This document shows positions 24,284 through 33,277 of a stretch of 64,000 nt of DNA, piece after piece. The notes below the pieces were generated by a model. The model worked only from the letters and a program-made list of their open reading frames with translations, ran no database searches and was not told where the DNA came from. Within the stretch, counting starts at the first letter, position 1. Each line of letters opens with the position of its first letter. Source of the stretch: CAWBAT01 sp046331665 (GTDB lineage Bacteria; Acidobacteriota; Terriglobia; Versatilivoradales; Versatilivoraceae); the NCBI GenBank assembly GCA_046331665.1, contig JAXLQK010000025.1, positions 26,169-90,168 of the forward strand, read 5' to 3'. The position numbers and the translations under genes were made by a program.

Positions 24284-25045
24284 ATGAACATTGCATTGGT
24301 CGGATATGGAAAGATGGGACGGGAAGTTGAACGCGTCGCAGTGCAGCGCGGGCATGTGATTTGCAGTCGAATTGACCCTTCTTTGCAAGAGAACAATCAG
24401 CCCCTGATCTCCGCTTCCAGTCTCGGGACATCGGAGGTGAGCATTGAGTTTACTCACCCCGGCGCCGTGCTGGACAATATCCGATCCTTGGCTGCTCTGA
24501 AGATCCCCATGGTGGTGGGGACGACAGGCTGGTATCAACAGCTCCCCCAGGTCGAAGAGTGGGTTCGCAACGCCGGGGTTGGATTGATTTATGCCCCGAA
24601 TTTCTCTTTGGGAGTGAATCTCTTCTATCAGATTGTTGCCAAAGCGGCAGGCGTGTTTCAACCCTTTGCTGAATACGACGTCGGACTCAGCGAAGTGCAT
24701 CATCGTCAGAAATTGGATAGTCCGAGCGGAACAGCCAAAAAGCTGATCGAAATCCTCCTGCGGGGCCTTCCAAGAAAGAAAAGAGCCGTAACGGGTTCAC
24801 CCCAGCATCCGCTTCAAGAAGATGATCTGCAGGTCACCTCCTCGAGAGTCGGACACGTCCCCGGAATCCATACCGTCCTCTTTGATTCTTCTGCTGACTC
24901 CATTGAACTGACTCATACGGTTCGATCCCGCGAAGGATTTGCCTCGGGTGCCATCATGGCGGCCGAATGGATTCAAGGTCGGAAAGGGTTGTTTACCTTC
25001 GAGCAGGCGTTAAGCGATTGGTTGGGCAATTTGGATAGAGAGTAG
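24284..25045 (+). CDS. dapB: 4-hydroxy-tetrahydrodipicolinate reductase
   Basis: Reduces HTPA to tetrahydrodipicolinate in lysine and peptidoglycan precursor synthesis. ATG 24284 gives MNIALVGYGKMGRE, the nucleotide-binding start of DapB; an upstream in-frame start would overlap the previous gene. The catalytic segment EVHHRQKLDSPSGTAKK (about residue 137) has the paired histidines, the lysine and the PSGTA loop. 253 residues. It lies 52 bases before dapA. Confidence 0.95.
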   Translation: MNIALVGYGKMGREVERVAVQRGHVICSRIDPSLQENNQPLISASSLGTSEVSIEFTHPGAVLDNIRSLAALKIPMVVGTTGWYQQLPQVEEWVRNAGVGLIYAPNFSLGVNLFYQIVAKAAGVFQPFAEYDVGLSEVHHRQKLDSPSGTAKKLIEILLRGLPRKKRAVTGSPQHPLQEDDLQVTSSRVGHVPGIHTVLFDSSADSIELTHTVRSREGFASGAIMAAEWIQGRKGLFTFEQALSDWLGNLDRE

Positions 25046-25097
25046 AGATGGCCTTCATAATTCATCGGTTGAACCTTTCATGATAAGGAGCATTCCA

Positions 25098-25988
25098 ATG
25101 TCGGAGAAACCACGCTTTCGCGGCGCCATGACGGCTTTGGTTACCCCTTTTGACCAGGCGGGAAAGCTCGATGAAAAAAGCTTGAAGCGCCTGGTGGAAT
25201 CGCAAATCGCCGGTGGAATTGATGGACTCGTGCCGTGTGGGACTACGGGAGAGGCGTCCACGTTGGAATATGACGAGCATTTCCGGGTCTGCGAATTGAC
25301 GGCCGAATATGCCAACGGGAGAGCACAGGTCATTATTGGCGGCGGAAGCAACAACACGCGCCGGGCGATTGCTCTCACTCAATTTGCCAAAAAGATCGGT
25401 GCCGACGCCGTACTATCCGTGGGTCCCTACTACAACAAGCCGACCCAGGAAGGGCATTACCAGCATTTCAAAGCCATCGCGGAATCAGCGGATATTCCCA
25501 TCATCATCTACAATATTCCGGGCCGAACGGGGGTTAACATTGAGCCCGATACGCTCTTGCGCCTGGCTGAAATCCCCAACATTGTGGGCGTCAAAGAAGC
25601 CTCAGGGAATCTGGATCAGATGATCACCATCCTGCGCGATCGCCCCAGCCACTTCTCCGTGCTTGCCGGCGACGACTCCTTTTCCCTGCCCTTGATCTCC
25701 GTAGGCGGAGACGGCTGCATTTCGGTTCTTGCCAATGAGATGCCCCGGGAATTTGCCCAAATGATCCACGCCGCGCTGGAAAATCGCTGGGACGAAGCGC
25801 GCGCCATCAACTACCACACCTTTGCCCTGATGCGGGCGAATTTTCTGGAGACCAATCCGGTGCCCGTGAAGGCCGCTCTGGCCATGATGGGGATGATTCA
25901 AGAAGTCTATCGTTTGCCGTTGGTCCCCATGCAACCCAAAAACCGCGAGAAGCTGGCGGCCATCCTCCATACCCTGAAGTTGATTTAA
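25098..25988 (+). CDS. dapA: 4-hydroxy-tetrahydrodipicolinate synthase
   Basis: Condenses pyruvate with aspartate semialdehyde. 296 residues from ATG 25098, seven bases after AAGGAG; an upstream in-frame start at 25080 lacks such a site. Motifs: CGTTGEAST, the Y of SVGPYYNKPTQEGHYQHF, GRTGVNI, and the Schiff-base lysine in IVGVKEASGN. Order dapB-dapA is reversed compared with biochemical order but common. Confidence 0.96.
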   Translation: MSEKPRFRGAMTALVTPFDQAGKLDEKSLKRLVESQIAGGIDGLVPCGTTGEASTLEYDEHFRVCELTAEYANGRAQVIIGGGSNNTRRAIALTQFAKKIGADAVLSVGPYYNKPTQEGHYQHFKAIAESADIPIIIYNIPGRTGVNIEPDTLLRLAEIPNIVGVKEASGNLDQMITILRDRPSHFSVLAGDDSFSLPLISVGGDGCISVLANEMPREFAQMIHAALENRWDEARAINYHTFALMRANFLETNPVPVKAALAMMGMIQEVYRLPLVPMQPKNREKLAAILHTLKLI

Positions 25989-25989
25989 C

Positions 25990-25998
25990 TGCTATAAT
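25990..25998 (+). promoter_or_regulatory. Extended -10 promoter candidate
   Basis: TGC followed directly by a perfect TATAAT (25993-25998). No good -35 box lies 17 bases upstream, which fits the extended -10 class. It begins two bases after the dapA stop and would drive the secreted beta-sandwich gene at 26062. Confidence 0.5.
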
Positions 25999-26061
25999 CC
26001 CTGGTAGATAACCTCCCCAGTCTCCACTTCCCAAATTGGTGAATTACTTGGAGACAAGTTT

Positions 26062-27759
26062 ATGAGGCTCATCAACTGCGCCATTCTGTATTCCCTCGTC
26101 ACCATCGTGAGTGTACACGCCGGTCTGCAAGGCCAACAACTGGCCGTTGAGCCGTCCCCCACTGAAGGGGCCAGCAAGGAGGCTCCCAAAGGAGGAACAA
26201 TTCGTGGCACAGTCATTGGGACCGACACCGACGCCGGCTTGAAAAAAGTCACCTTGGTTCTACAAACGGTACAATCACAAGGGGGAGACTCCACAAATTC
26301 AACTCAGACGGATGTGAACGGAGAATACCGATTCGAGAATGTGAAGCCAGGCAGGTACAGTTTGAGCGCTTACCGCAATGGGTACGTCGATGCGGTCTAT
26401 GGGCAGAAATCGGGAAACTCATTTTCCCAACGAGGTGGCACAATCTTGGATGTTCGTGCAGGACAATTGCTCAATTCCATCAATATTAAACTGATTCGTG
26501 GGGGCGCCATAGAAGGTCGCATCCTTGATTCTGACAATGAACCCGTGGCTCGCGCCATCGTGCAAGTTGCTCGTTACGCCTCTATTCGAGGAAAGCGTCA
26601 ACTGGTAAATTCAAGCATGGCTTTCACAGATGATCGCGGCCACTATCGTCTTTTCAATATTCCTCCAGGACTTTATTACTTGCAATCTGCTTATCGAGGC
26701 TGGGAGATGCAGGAGCGCGGCTTGGGCTCCCCTCCGACTTACTATCCTGGCGTCATGACTCCTCAGGAAGCCAGCAAAATTCAGGTGCGTGCGGGACGCG
26801 ATATTACAGGAATGGACATGATATTGGCGGAGACTGAAGTTTATTCAGTAAGTGGCAGAGCCGTTGGGTTTGATGGAAAACCAATCCCCAATGGATTCGT
26901 CCATCCAATTCGATTGCCTATGGCAGGAGCTTTGTGGGGAAGCAGGCCTGGGGCATCCGATTTTCAAGGACAATTCAAGCTCAAGGGGCTCTTCCCCGGG
27001 AAATACCGGATTTCGGCGACGACAGAGCGAGATGGAAAGCGGCTCTCAGGAAATACGCTCGTTGAGATCTCGAATAACGATATTGACGGTGTGTTGATAA
27101 CTCTCGGCGAAGGCACCGAGATCTCAGGCCGTGTCGAACACGAAGGGCAAAAGGGATCACTACAATTATCTCGTCTGAGAATTTCTTTTGAAGAGGTTCC
27201 AGGTGATCTTGAAGGGTTTTTGGGGAGGAATACTGAACCCAAAGACGATGCGACATTTCGTCTGACCGATGTACCCGAGATGATAGGCACATTCAATGTG
27301 ACGGGGCTAAGCGATAGTTTCTTTTTGCAATCGGTGCGAGTCGATGGACGTGAAATGATCGATACACCCGTTGAAATCAAGGGCAACAGTCCGCTCGAAG
27401 GCGTGGAAATTGTCATCTCTCCTCAAGGGGCATCGCTGAATGGGATTGTTAAATCAGAGGAACAGGGTCCTCCGGTGAAAGGGGCTACGGTCGTGGTCTT
27501 TCCGGTTGACCTTGAGAAACGTGGGCCCAGCTCACGCTTTATCAAGACGGGCCAATCCGACCAGCAAGGCCGCTACTCCATCCAAGGGCTTCCACCGGCT
27601 GAATATTTCATTTGTGGTCTCAAGACGCTCGAAGGAGGGTTGGAATTGGATGACGATTTCTTAAAAGTTCTGCAAAAGACCTCAACCCAAGTCCGTCTGG
27701 AGCGGGGAGAGTCCAGAGACGAATCTCTCATCGCTCAGGAAGCTCCGGAAACGGAGTAA
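26062..27759 (+). CDS. Secreted carboxypeptidase-regulatory-like beta-sandwich protein (copy A)
   Basis: 565 residues with a signal peptide (about 1-24). The rest is a chain of roughly five or six carboxypeptidase-regulatory-like/CnaB-type beta-sandwiches, seen as repeats of G-x-V-x-D-x-(D/N) and Y-x-(L/I)-x-x-L-x-P-G-x-Y patterns (GEYRFENVKPGRYSL, GHYRLFNIPPGLYYLQ, FQLKGLFPGKYRI-like, GRYSIQGLPPAEYF). No catalytic domain or membrane anchor is visible. Such proteins are abundant in Acidobacteriota; a surface or substrate-binding role is an inference. The next gene is a 1.8-kb tandem copy. Confidence 0.8.
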   Translation: MRLINCAILYSLVTIVSVHAGLQGQQLAVEPSPTEGASKEAPKGGTIRGTVIGTDTDAGLKKVTLVLQTVQSQGGDSTNSTQTDVNGEYRFENVKPGRYSLSAYRNGYVDAVYGQKSGNSFSQRGGTILDVRAGQLLNSINIKLIRGGAIEGRILDSDNEPVARAIVQVARYASIRGKRQLVNSSMAFTDDRGHYRLFNIPPGLYYLQSAYRGWEMQERGLGSPPTYYPGVMTPQEASKIQVRAGRDITGMDMILAETEVYSVSGRAVGFDGKPIPNGFVHPIRLPMAGALWGSRPGASDFQGQFKLKGLFPGKYRISATTERDGKRLSGNTLVEISNNDIDGVLITLGEGTEISGRVEHEGQKGSLQLSRLRISFEEVPGDLEGFLGRNTEPKDDATFRLTDVPEMIGTFNVTGLSDSFFLQSVRVDGREMIDTPVEIKGNSPLEGVEIVISPQGASLNGIVKSEEQGPPVKGATVVVFPVDLEKRGPSSRFIKTGQSDQQGRYSIQGLPPAEYFICGLKTLEGGLELDDDFLKVLQKTSTQVRLERGESRDESLIAQEAPETE

Positions 27760-27876
27760 CGGGCGTCGATCCTCCGAAACCTGAAACTGATTTAGCCGTA
27801 TGTGAGATTGAACAGACCTTGGCTCTACCCTTCATCTTTGCCTAAGGGTTCGAGGTCCTCGAGGCGGCATAATCCA

Positions 27877-29590
27877 ATGTGGCGCCAAATTAACTTCCTC
27901 ATTTTTGTTTTTCTCTTCTTCTTGAATTTGCCGGCGAACTTTCTAGCCCAAAACCAGCCCGCGACCGATCAGTCGAGTCTGGCGCCCACTGCAGGCAAGG
28001 AAGTTCCGAAGGTAGGAACAATTCGCGGCATCGTCATTGGGACCGACACCGACGCCGGCTTGAAAAAAGTCACCTTGGTTCTACAAAATATACAATCACA
28101 AGGGGGAGAGCCAACAAGCTCAACTCAGACGGATGCGAATGGAGAATATCGATTCGAGAATGTGAAGCCGGGCAAATACAGTTTGAGCGCCTACCGAAAT
28201 GGTTATGTCGATGCGGTCTATGGGCAGAAATCGGGGAACCCATTTTCCCAACGAGGAGGCATAACCTTGGATGTCCGTGCAGGACAATCGCTTAATTCCA
28301 TCAATTTGAAGCTGATTCGCGGCGGCGCCATAGAAGGTCGCATCGTTGATTCTGACAACGAGCCTGTGGCTCGGGCCATCGTACAAGTTGCCCGTTACAC
28401 CTCTATTCGAGGAAAGCGTCAACTGGTAGCTTCAGGCACGGCTTCCACAGATGATCTCGGCCGCTATCGTCTGTTCAATATCCCGCCGGGACTTTATTAT
28501 CTGCAATCTGCATATCGAGGCTGGGAGAGGCAAGAAAGCGGCTTGAGCTCCCCTCCAACTTACTATCCCGGCGTCATGACTCCTCAGGAAGCCACCAAAA
28601 TCCAGGTGCGTGCGGGACGCGACATAACCGGAATAGACGTGACGCTAGTGGAGACTAAAGTTTACTCGGTGAGTGGCAAGGCTGTGGGATTTGATGGAAA
28701 ACCATTCGGCAATGGGTTGGTCATTCCGATGCGATTGCCTATGGGAGGAGCTTTGTGGGGAAGCAGGCCTGCGGTATCCGACTTCCAAGGACAGTTCAAG
28801 CTCAAGGGGCTCTTTCCGGGGAAGTACCGGATTTCGGCGACGACAGAGCGGGATGGAAAGCGGTTCTCAGGACGGCAATCTGACTTTTGACATCTACAAA
28901 TAGTAATATCGAAAGTGCGTATTGACTCTCGGCGAGAGTATAGAAGTCTCTGGTCGCGTCGAAATCGAAAGGCAAAGGGGATCTCCTGAACCAGCAAATT
29001 TAAGGAAATTTCCCTTGACGCAAGCATGGAGGATCCTCGAGGTTTTTTTGCGAGAAGGGATGGGGAAGTAAAAGAGGATGCAGCCTTTCGTCTCACTGGC
29101 GTCCCCGAGATGATGAGCACATTCAGAGTGACGGGAATTTCTGGAAATTACTTTTTTGCAATCGGTGCGAGTCGATGGACGTGAAATGATCGATACACCC
29201 ATTGAAATCAAGGGCAGTAGTCCGCTCGAGGGCGTAGAAATTGTCATCTCTCCTCAAGGGGCATCGCTGAATGGGAATGTTAAATCAGAGGAACAGGGTC
29301 CTCCGGTGAAAGGGGCTACGGTCGTGATCTTTCCGGTTGACCTTGAGAAACGTGGGCCCAGCTCACGCTTTGTCAAGACCAGCCAGTCCGACCAGCAAGG
29401 CCGCTATTCCATTCAGGGTCTTCCACCGGCTGAATATTTCATTTGTGGTCTCAAGTCGCTCGAAGGAGGGTTGGAATCGGATGAGGATTTCTTGAAAGAA
29501 CTGCAAAAAACGTCAACGCAAGTCCGTTTGGAGCTGGGAGAATCCAGAGACGAACCTTTGATTGCACAAGAAGCTCCCGAATTTGAGTAA
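27877..29590 (+). pseudogene. Tandem copy B of the beta-sandwich gene, frame broken
   Basis: Starts at ATG 27877 with a different signal peptide (MWRQINFLIFVFLFFLNLPA) and then follows copy A almost base for base over long stretches. The frame is lost near 28875-28915, where several small indels bring in stops. It is lost again at an A-run (29006-29008, one base short) and at a T-run (29152-29157, one base long), and is open from there to 29590. The pieces 27877-28890 and 29156-29590 are the readable parts. Damage near 28875-28915 is not homopolymer-type, which favours real decay; the other two could be sequence errors. Confidence 0.7.
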
Positions 29591-29805
29591 GCTGAGTTTA
29601 TGATTTCGATCCACCTTGACCGAATTCCATCCTTCCCTTTGTAGCCCCCCTTCCAAAATGCCCAGGTTTGATCGAGTGCGGTCTTCAATTTTGGATCTCC
29701 GATAATTTTTTGATCAACGGCAATGCGTTAACCTGACTCGTGGTAACATGACCGGGTCAGTTGAAAATTAGACCCTCGTTGTGACCTGCGATATCAAACA
29801 AGTAT

Positions 29806-30642
29806 ATGAGCGACTTGGAACATCTTATCCCCATCCATTTTGCCAAAAGACGTGAAGAGCTGAGCGAAGAATCTGCTCGTCTTTTTGAAGAGTTTATTGA
29901 AAAGCTGGACCGGGGAGAATGCCGGGCCGCCGAGAAGGTGAAAGGAAATTGGGAAGTAAACTCCTGGGTAAAACAGGGAATCTTGCTCGGATTCAAACTG
30001 GGGAACATTGTCGATCATTCCATCGATCAGCGCTTTCAATTCCAGGACAAGCACACCTACCCCTTGAAAGACTTCAAAAATTCATCCGCGGGCCTGCGCG
30101 TTGTTCCCGGGGGCTCGTCCGTGCGCCGCGGCGCTTATTTGGGAAAAAACGTTACTTTGATGCCTCCCATGTATATCAACGTGGGAGCCTATGTCGATGA
30201 TGGGACCATGGTTGATTCCCACGCCCTGGTCGGTTCGTGCGCTCAGATAGGGAAGCGCGTGCACCTGAGCGCCGGATGTCAAATTGGCGGTGTGTTGGAA
30301 CCAGTTGGCGCCATGCCGGTTATTATTGAGGATGAAGTGTTGATTGGCGGAAATTCCGGGATTTATGATGGGACGCTGGTGCAGACCGGGGCCGTCATCG
30401 GCGCTGGAACCATCATCACCGGAGCTGTACCGGTTTTTGATTTGGTGAAAAATGAAATTTACCGGAAGCACCCTAATCACCCGCTCGTGATTCCACAAAA
30501 TGCGGTTGTTGTCCCGGGAGCCAGGACCGCCAGCGGTGAATTTGCCGCGCGCCACGGCCTGCATGTGGCTTGCCCCCTGATCATCAAATATCGCGATGAG
30601 ACAACCGATGCGGCCACCGCGTTGGAAGACTTGTTGCGGTGA
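29806..30642 (+). CDS. dapD: 2,3,4,5-tetrahydropyridine-2,6-dicarboxylate N-succinyltransferase
   Basis: Third diaminopimelate gene of the window, succinylating tetrahydrodipicolinate. 278 residues: a helical N-terminal domain (about 1-100), then left-handed parallel beta-helix hexapeptide repeats (VTLMPPMYINVGAYVDDGTMVDS, LVGSCAQIGKRVHLSAG, GGVLEPVGAMPVIIEDEVLIG). The core sequence and length are standard. An M20 amidohydrolase follows after 48 bases and may carry out the desuccinylation. Confidence 0.95.
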   Translation: MSDLEHLIPIHFAKRREELSEESARLFEEFIEKLDRGECRAAEKVKGNWEVNSWVKQGILLGFKLGNIVDHSIDQRFQFQDKHTYPLKDFKNSSAGLRVVPGGSSVRRGAYLGKNVTLMPPMYINVGAYVDDGTMVDSHALVGSCAQIGKRVHLSAGCQIGGVLEPVGAMPVIIEDEVLIGGNSGIYDGTLVQTGAVIGAGTIITGAVPVFDLVKNEIYRKHPNHPLVIPQNAVVVPGARTASGEFAARHGLHVACPLIIKYRDETTDAATALEDLLR

Positions 30643-30690
30643 CAGGCTCGACTCCGAGGACAAGGGAATCGCTTTTGAGGCAGAAAGGAA

Positions 30691-31929
30691 ATGGCTCCGA
30701 TGTCTGAAACAATCCGCAAGGGAAAAGATTACTCTGCCATTCAAAGCCGATCTGAATCGCTTCAGCCGAAGCTGGTCGAGATCAGGCGCGACCTTCATCA
30801 GCACCCAGAGCTGAGTAACAGGGAGTTTCGCACTTCGAAAGTTGTGACGGAATACCTCAGGAAGCTGGGGCTCGAGGTCCAGAGCAACGTGGCGCATACC
30901 GGGGTGGTGGCTTTGCTTCATGGTCGCCACGAAGGGCCGGTCGTCGGTGTGAGAGTCGACATGGACGCCTTGCCCATTCAAGAGACTTTGGAGGTGCCTT
31001 ACAAGTCCCAGGTCGAGGGAGTCAAGCACGCCTGTGGTCACGACGTCCACACGACGATTGGATTGGGGGTGGCTGAAACACTGCTTGCCTTTCGAGAAGA
31101 AATTCGCGGCAAAGTGAAATTCGTCTTCCAGCCTGCGGAAGAAGGCCCTCCGCCAGGAGAGTCGGGTGGAGCCTCTCTAATGGTCCAGGAAGGGGTTCTG
31201 GAAAATCCCAATGTGGACGCCATGTTTGGCATCCACGTCATGCCGACCATTGAAGTTGGGAAGGTAGGCGTTCATCAAGGTACTGTTTGGGCGAGCAATG
31301 ACACTCTCGAGATTAACATCCTTGGACGCAAGACGCATGGCGCCTATCCGCATACCGGGGTGGATGCCATCGCCGTGGCGGCCCAAGTCATCCTCGGATT
31401 GCAAACGATGGTTAATCGACTCATCGACGTCCGCGACCCGTTGCTCATTTCTTTTGGAATCATGGAAGGTGGAAATCAGTTTAATGTCCTGGCAGATCGG
31501 GTACGCCTTGTTGGGATGGTCCGCTGCCTGACCTCCGAGGTTCGCGAGGCTGCTCCCCGGCGCATCGAAGAAGTTCTGCGAGGGATTACTCAATCCTTCG
31601 GCGCCTCTTACACCATGGCTCTGACTTCGGGAGCTCCCGTCACCATGAATCATCCACAGCTGGTCGCCCACGCCATTCCGGCGCTTGAGTCGGTCTTGGG
31701 AAAAGACAACGTACTTTTACAACGACCCCATATGGGGTCGGAGGATTTTGCTTGTTTTGCAGAGAAAATTCCCGGGTTTTACTATTGGCTGGGTGTGCGG
31801 AATGATTCAAGAGGCATCAATCACATGATTCACACACCGGAATTCGACGTGGATGAGAATTGTCTGGCGATCGGGGTGAGTACCCTGAGCCATCTGGTGC
31901 TTTCCTACTTGCAACAAGACAAGTCCTGA
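30691..31929 (+). CDS. M20-family amidohydrolase (candidate desuccinylase)
   Basis: 412 residues of the M20D/amidohydrolase group (HipO, YtnL, N-acetyl-LL-DAP deacetylase relatives). Metal motifs: VDMDALP near residue 90, HACGHDVHTTIG near 113, FQPAEEGPPPGESGGA near 150 and HMGSEDFACF near 350. The start may be ATG 30691 or ATG 30700, which is better placed after AGAAAGGAA. Directly downstream of dapD, it is the natural candidate to remove the succinyl (or acetyl) group in lysine synthesis, but the M20D class has many substrates, so the role is an inference from context. Confidence 0.85.
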   Translation: MAPMSETIRKGKDYSAIQSRSESLQPKLVEIRRDLHQHPELSNREFRTSKVVTEYLRKLGLEVQSNVAHTGVVALLHGRHEGPVVGVRVDMDALPIQETLEVPYKSQVEGVKHACGHDVHTTIGLGVAETLLAFREEIRGKVKFVFQPAEEGPPPGESGGASLMVQEGVLENPNVDAMFGIHVMPTIEVGKVGVHQGTVWASNDTLEINILGRKTHGAYPHTGVDAIAVAAQVILGLQTMVNRLIDVRDPLLISFGIMEGGNQFNVLADRVRLVGMVRCLTSEVREAAPRRIEEVLRGITQSFGASYTMALTSGAPVTMNHPQLVAHAIPALESVLGKDNVLLQRPHMGSEDFACFAEKIPGFYYWLGVRNDSRGINHMIHTPEFDVDENCLAIGVSTLSHLVLSYLQQDKS

Positions 31930-32160
31930 CAGGTTCCTGAAAAGTTCATTATCGCGTTGCTCTCTGAGCGTCGAAGTGGGGAGATTAGACGAATCACTCG
32001 GGACCCGGCGGTCACAGACCGCCGCTACAGAATTAGCCGCAGGTGTAGCGGCGCTCTATGAGCGCCGGCGGGGGTGATGGGACGAGCTACTTGGGATTCG
32101 GCGGTCACAGACCGCCGCTACAGTTTCAGATGTAAGGTCTGTCGCGTTTTTCTGTAGCCT
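31930..32160. mobile_element. Composite palindromic element with two tandem inner units
   Basis: Lies exactly between the convergent stops of the M20 and cysE genes. Inner unit 1 spans 31950-32029 (left hairpin degenerate); unit 2 spans 32044-32122 with ends TGTAGCGGCG and CGCCGCTACA, which are inverted repeats. Unit 2 has two perfect 7-bp hairpins: GGCGCTC-TAT-GAGCGCC (32050-32066) and GGCGGTC-ACA-GACCGCC (32100-32116). Outer ends AGGTTCCTGAAAA and TTTTTCTGTAGCCT are imperfect inverted repeats like those at 23166-23297. It could also end transcription from both sides. Confidence 0.65.
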
Positions 32161-32161
32161 G

Positions 32162-33094
32162 CTAGGTGAGGTGTCGCTTGGGGATCTCGTCAATGATCAA
32201 CTGGGGGTCCGAGATGAGCACCTTGGTGCGTGGGGGAACAGAATGGGTCAACCAGACATTCCCACCAACCACCGATCCCTTCCCAATGATCGTATCGCCG
32301 CCAAGAATAGTGGCGCCTGCATAAATCACCACATCATCTTCAATCGTCGGATGACGCTTGATTCCGCGAATTAACCTTCCGGTTTCATCTTTTGGGAAAC
32401 TCAAGGCACCCAGCGTGACCCCCTGGTAGAGTTTGACATTCTGGCCGATCAGTGTGGTTTCTCCAATGACCACGCCTGTGCCATGATCAATAAAAAAGTA
32501 CGGCCCAATCTGGGCACCAGGATGAATGTCGATTCCCGTCTTGGAGTGGGCAAATTCCGTGAGCATGCGCGGGAGAAGGGGAATCCCCTGTTTCAGCAGT
32601 TGATGCGCCAGGCGATACACCAAAATGGCAAAGATGCAGGGGTAGCTGAAGATGACTTCATCATAACCCTTCGAAGCAGGGTCTCCGTTATAGGCGGCCT
32701 GGACATCCGTCGCCAAAGTCTGGCGGCAATCCGGGATTTTGTTGAGGAAAGCAATCGTTTGGGAGGCGGCAATCTCCTCGCAGTGGGAGCATTCTTCATT
32801 GCTCAGCTTGCACCCATGACGTATCCCCCGGTAGATCTCGCTTACCAGGAGTTCATATACCGTCTCCAGGCTGTCGCCGACATGGTACTTAATGGTGTTG
32901 GCGTCGAGTCCCTTCTTGCCAAAGTAGCCCGGGAAAATAATTTGCTGCAGAATCTCGATGATTTGAACGGCGTTTTCCCGTGAAGGCAGAGGGGTCGGTT
33001 CCAGGTGCTGCATCGGGACGTCACTGGGGCCATACGTCGCGACAATTTTGTCCGTAATGGAGGGCAACTGCTGTTTTGGGCTCGACGGTTCCAT
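32162..33094 (-). CDS. cysE: Serine O-acetyltransferase, EpsC type
   Basis: Makes O-acetylserine for cysteine synthesis. 310 residues: a helical N-terminal half (about 1-180) and a left-handed beta-helix with GIDIHPGAQIGPYFFIDHGTGVVIGETTLIGQNVKLYQGVTLGA, then the KRHPTIEDDVVIYAGATILGG segment. The long N-terminal domain is characteristic of the EpsC branch rather than E. coli CysE. The catalytic His-Asp neighbourhood (FIDHGTG, KRHPT) is intact. No cysK in the window. Confidence 0.93.
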   Translation of the reverse strand: MEPSSPKQQLPSITDKIVATYGPSDVPMQHLEPTPLPSRENAVQIIEILQQIIFPGYFGKKGLDANTIKYHVGDSLETVYELLVSEIYRGIRHGCKLSNEECSHCEEIAASQTIAFLNKIPDCRQTLATDVQAAYNGDPASKGYDEVIFSYPCIFAILVYRLAHQLLKQGIPLLPRMLTEFAHSKTGIDIHPGAQIGPYFFIDHGTGVVIGETTLIGQNVKLYQGVTLGALSFPKDETGRLIRGIKRHPTIEDDVVIYAGATILGGDTIIGKGSVVGGNVWLTHSVPPRTKVLISDPQLIIDEIPKRHLT

Positions 33095-33277
33095 GGTATC
33101 CTTTTCGCCAACCCAGGGCTTATTGCGATTAAAACTGAAACCGAAACGCTTGTCAAATGAGGCTGTTCAGGGACAGGCAAGGACGATGGGGAGCAAGCTC
33201 CACAATCCCGAGCTCCGCTGGGCCAAGTTGCCTCGAATCACATTGTTGGCGGACGAAGCGAGCGTGGCTGACGTGTT

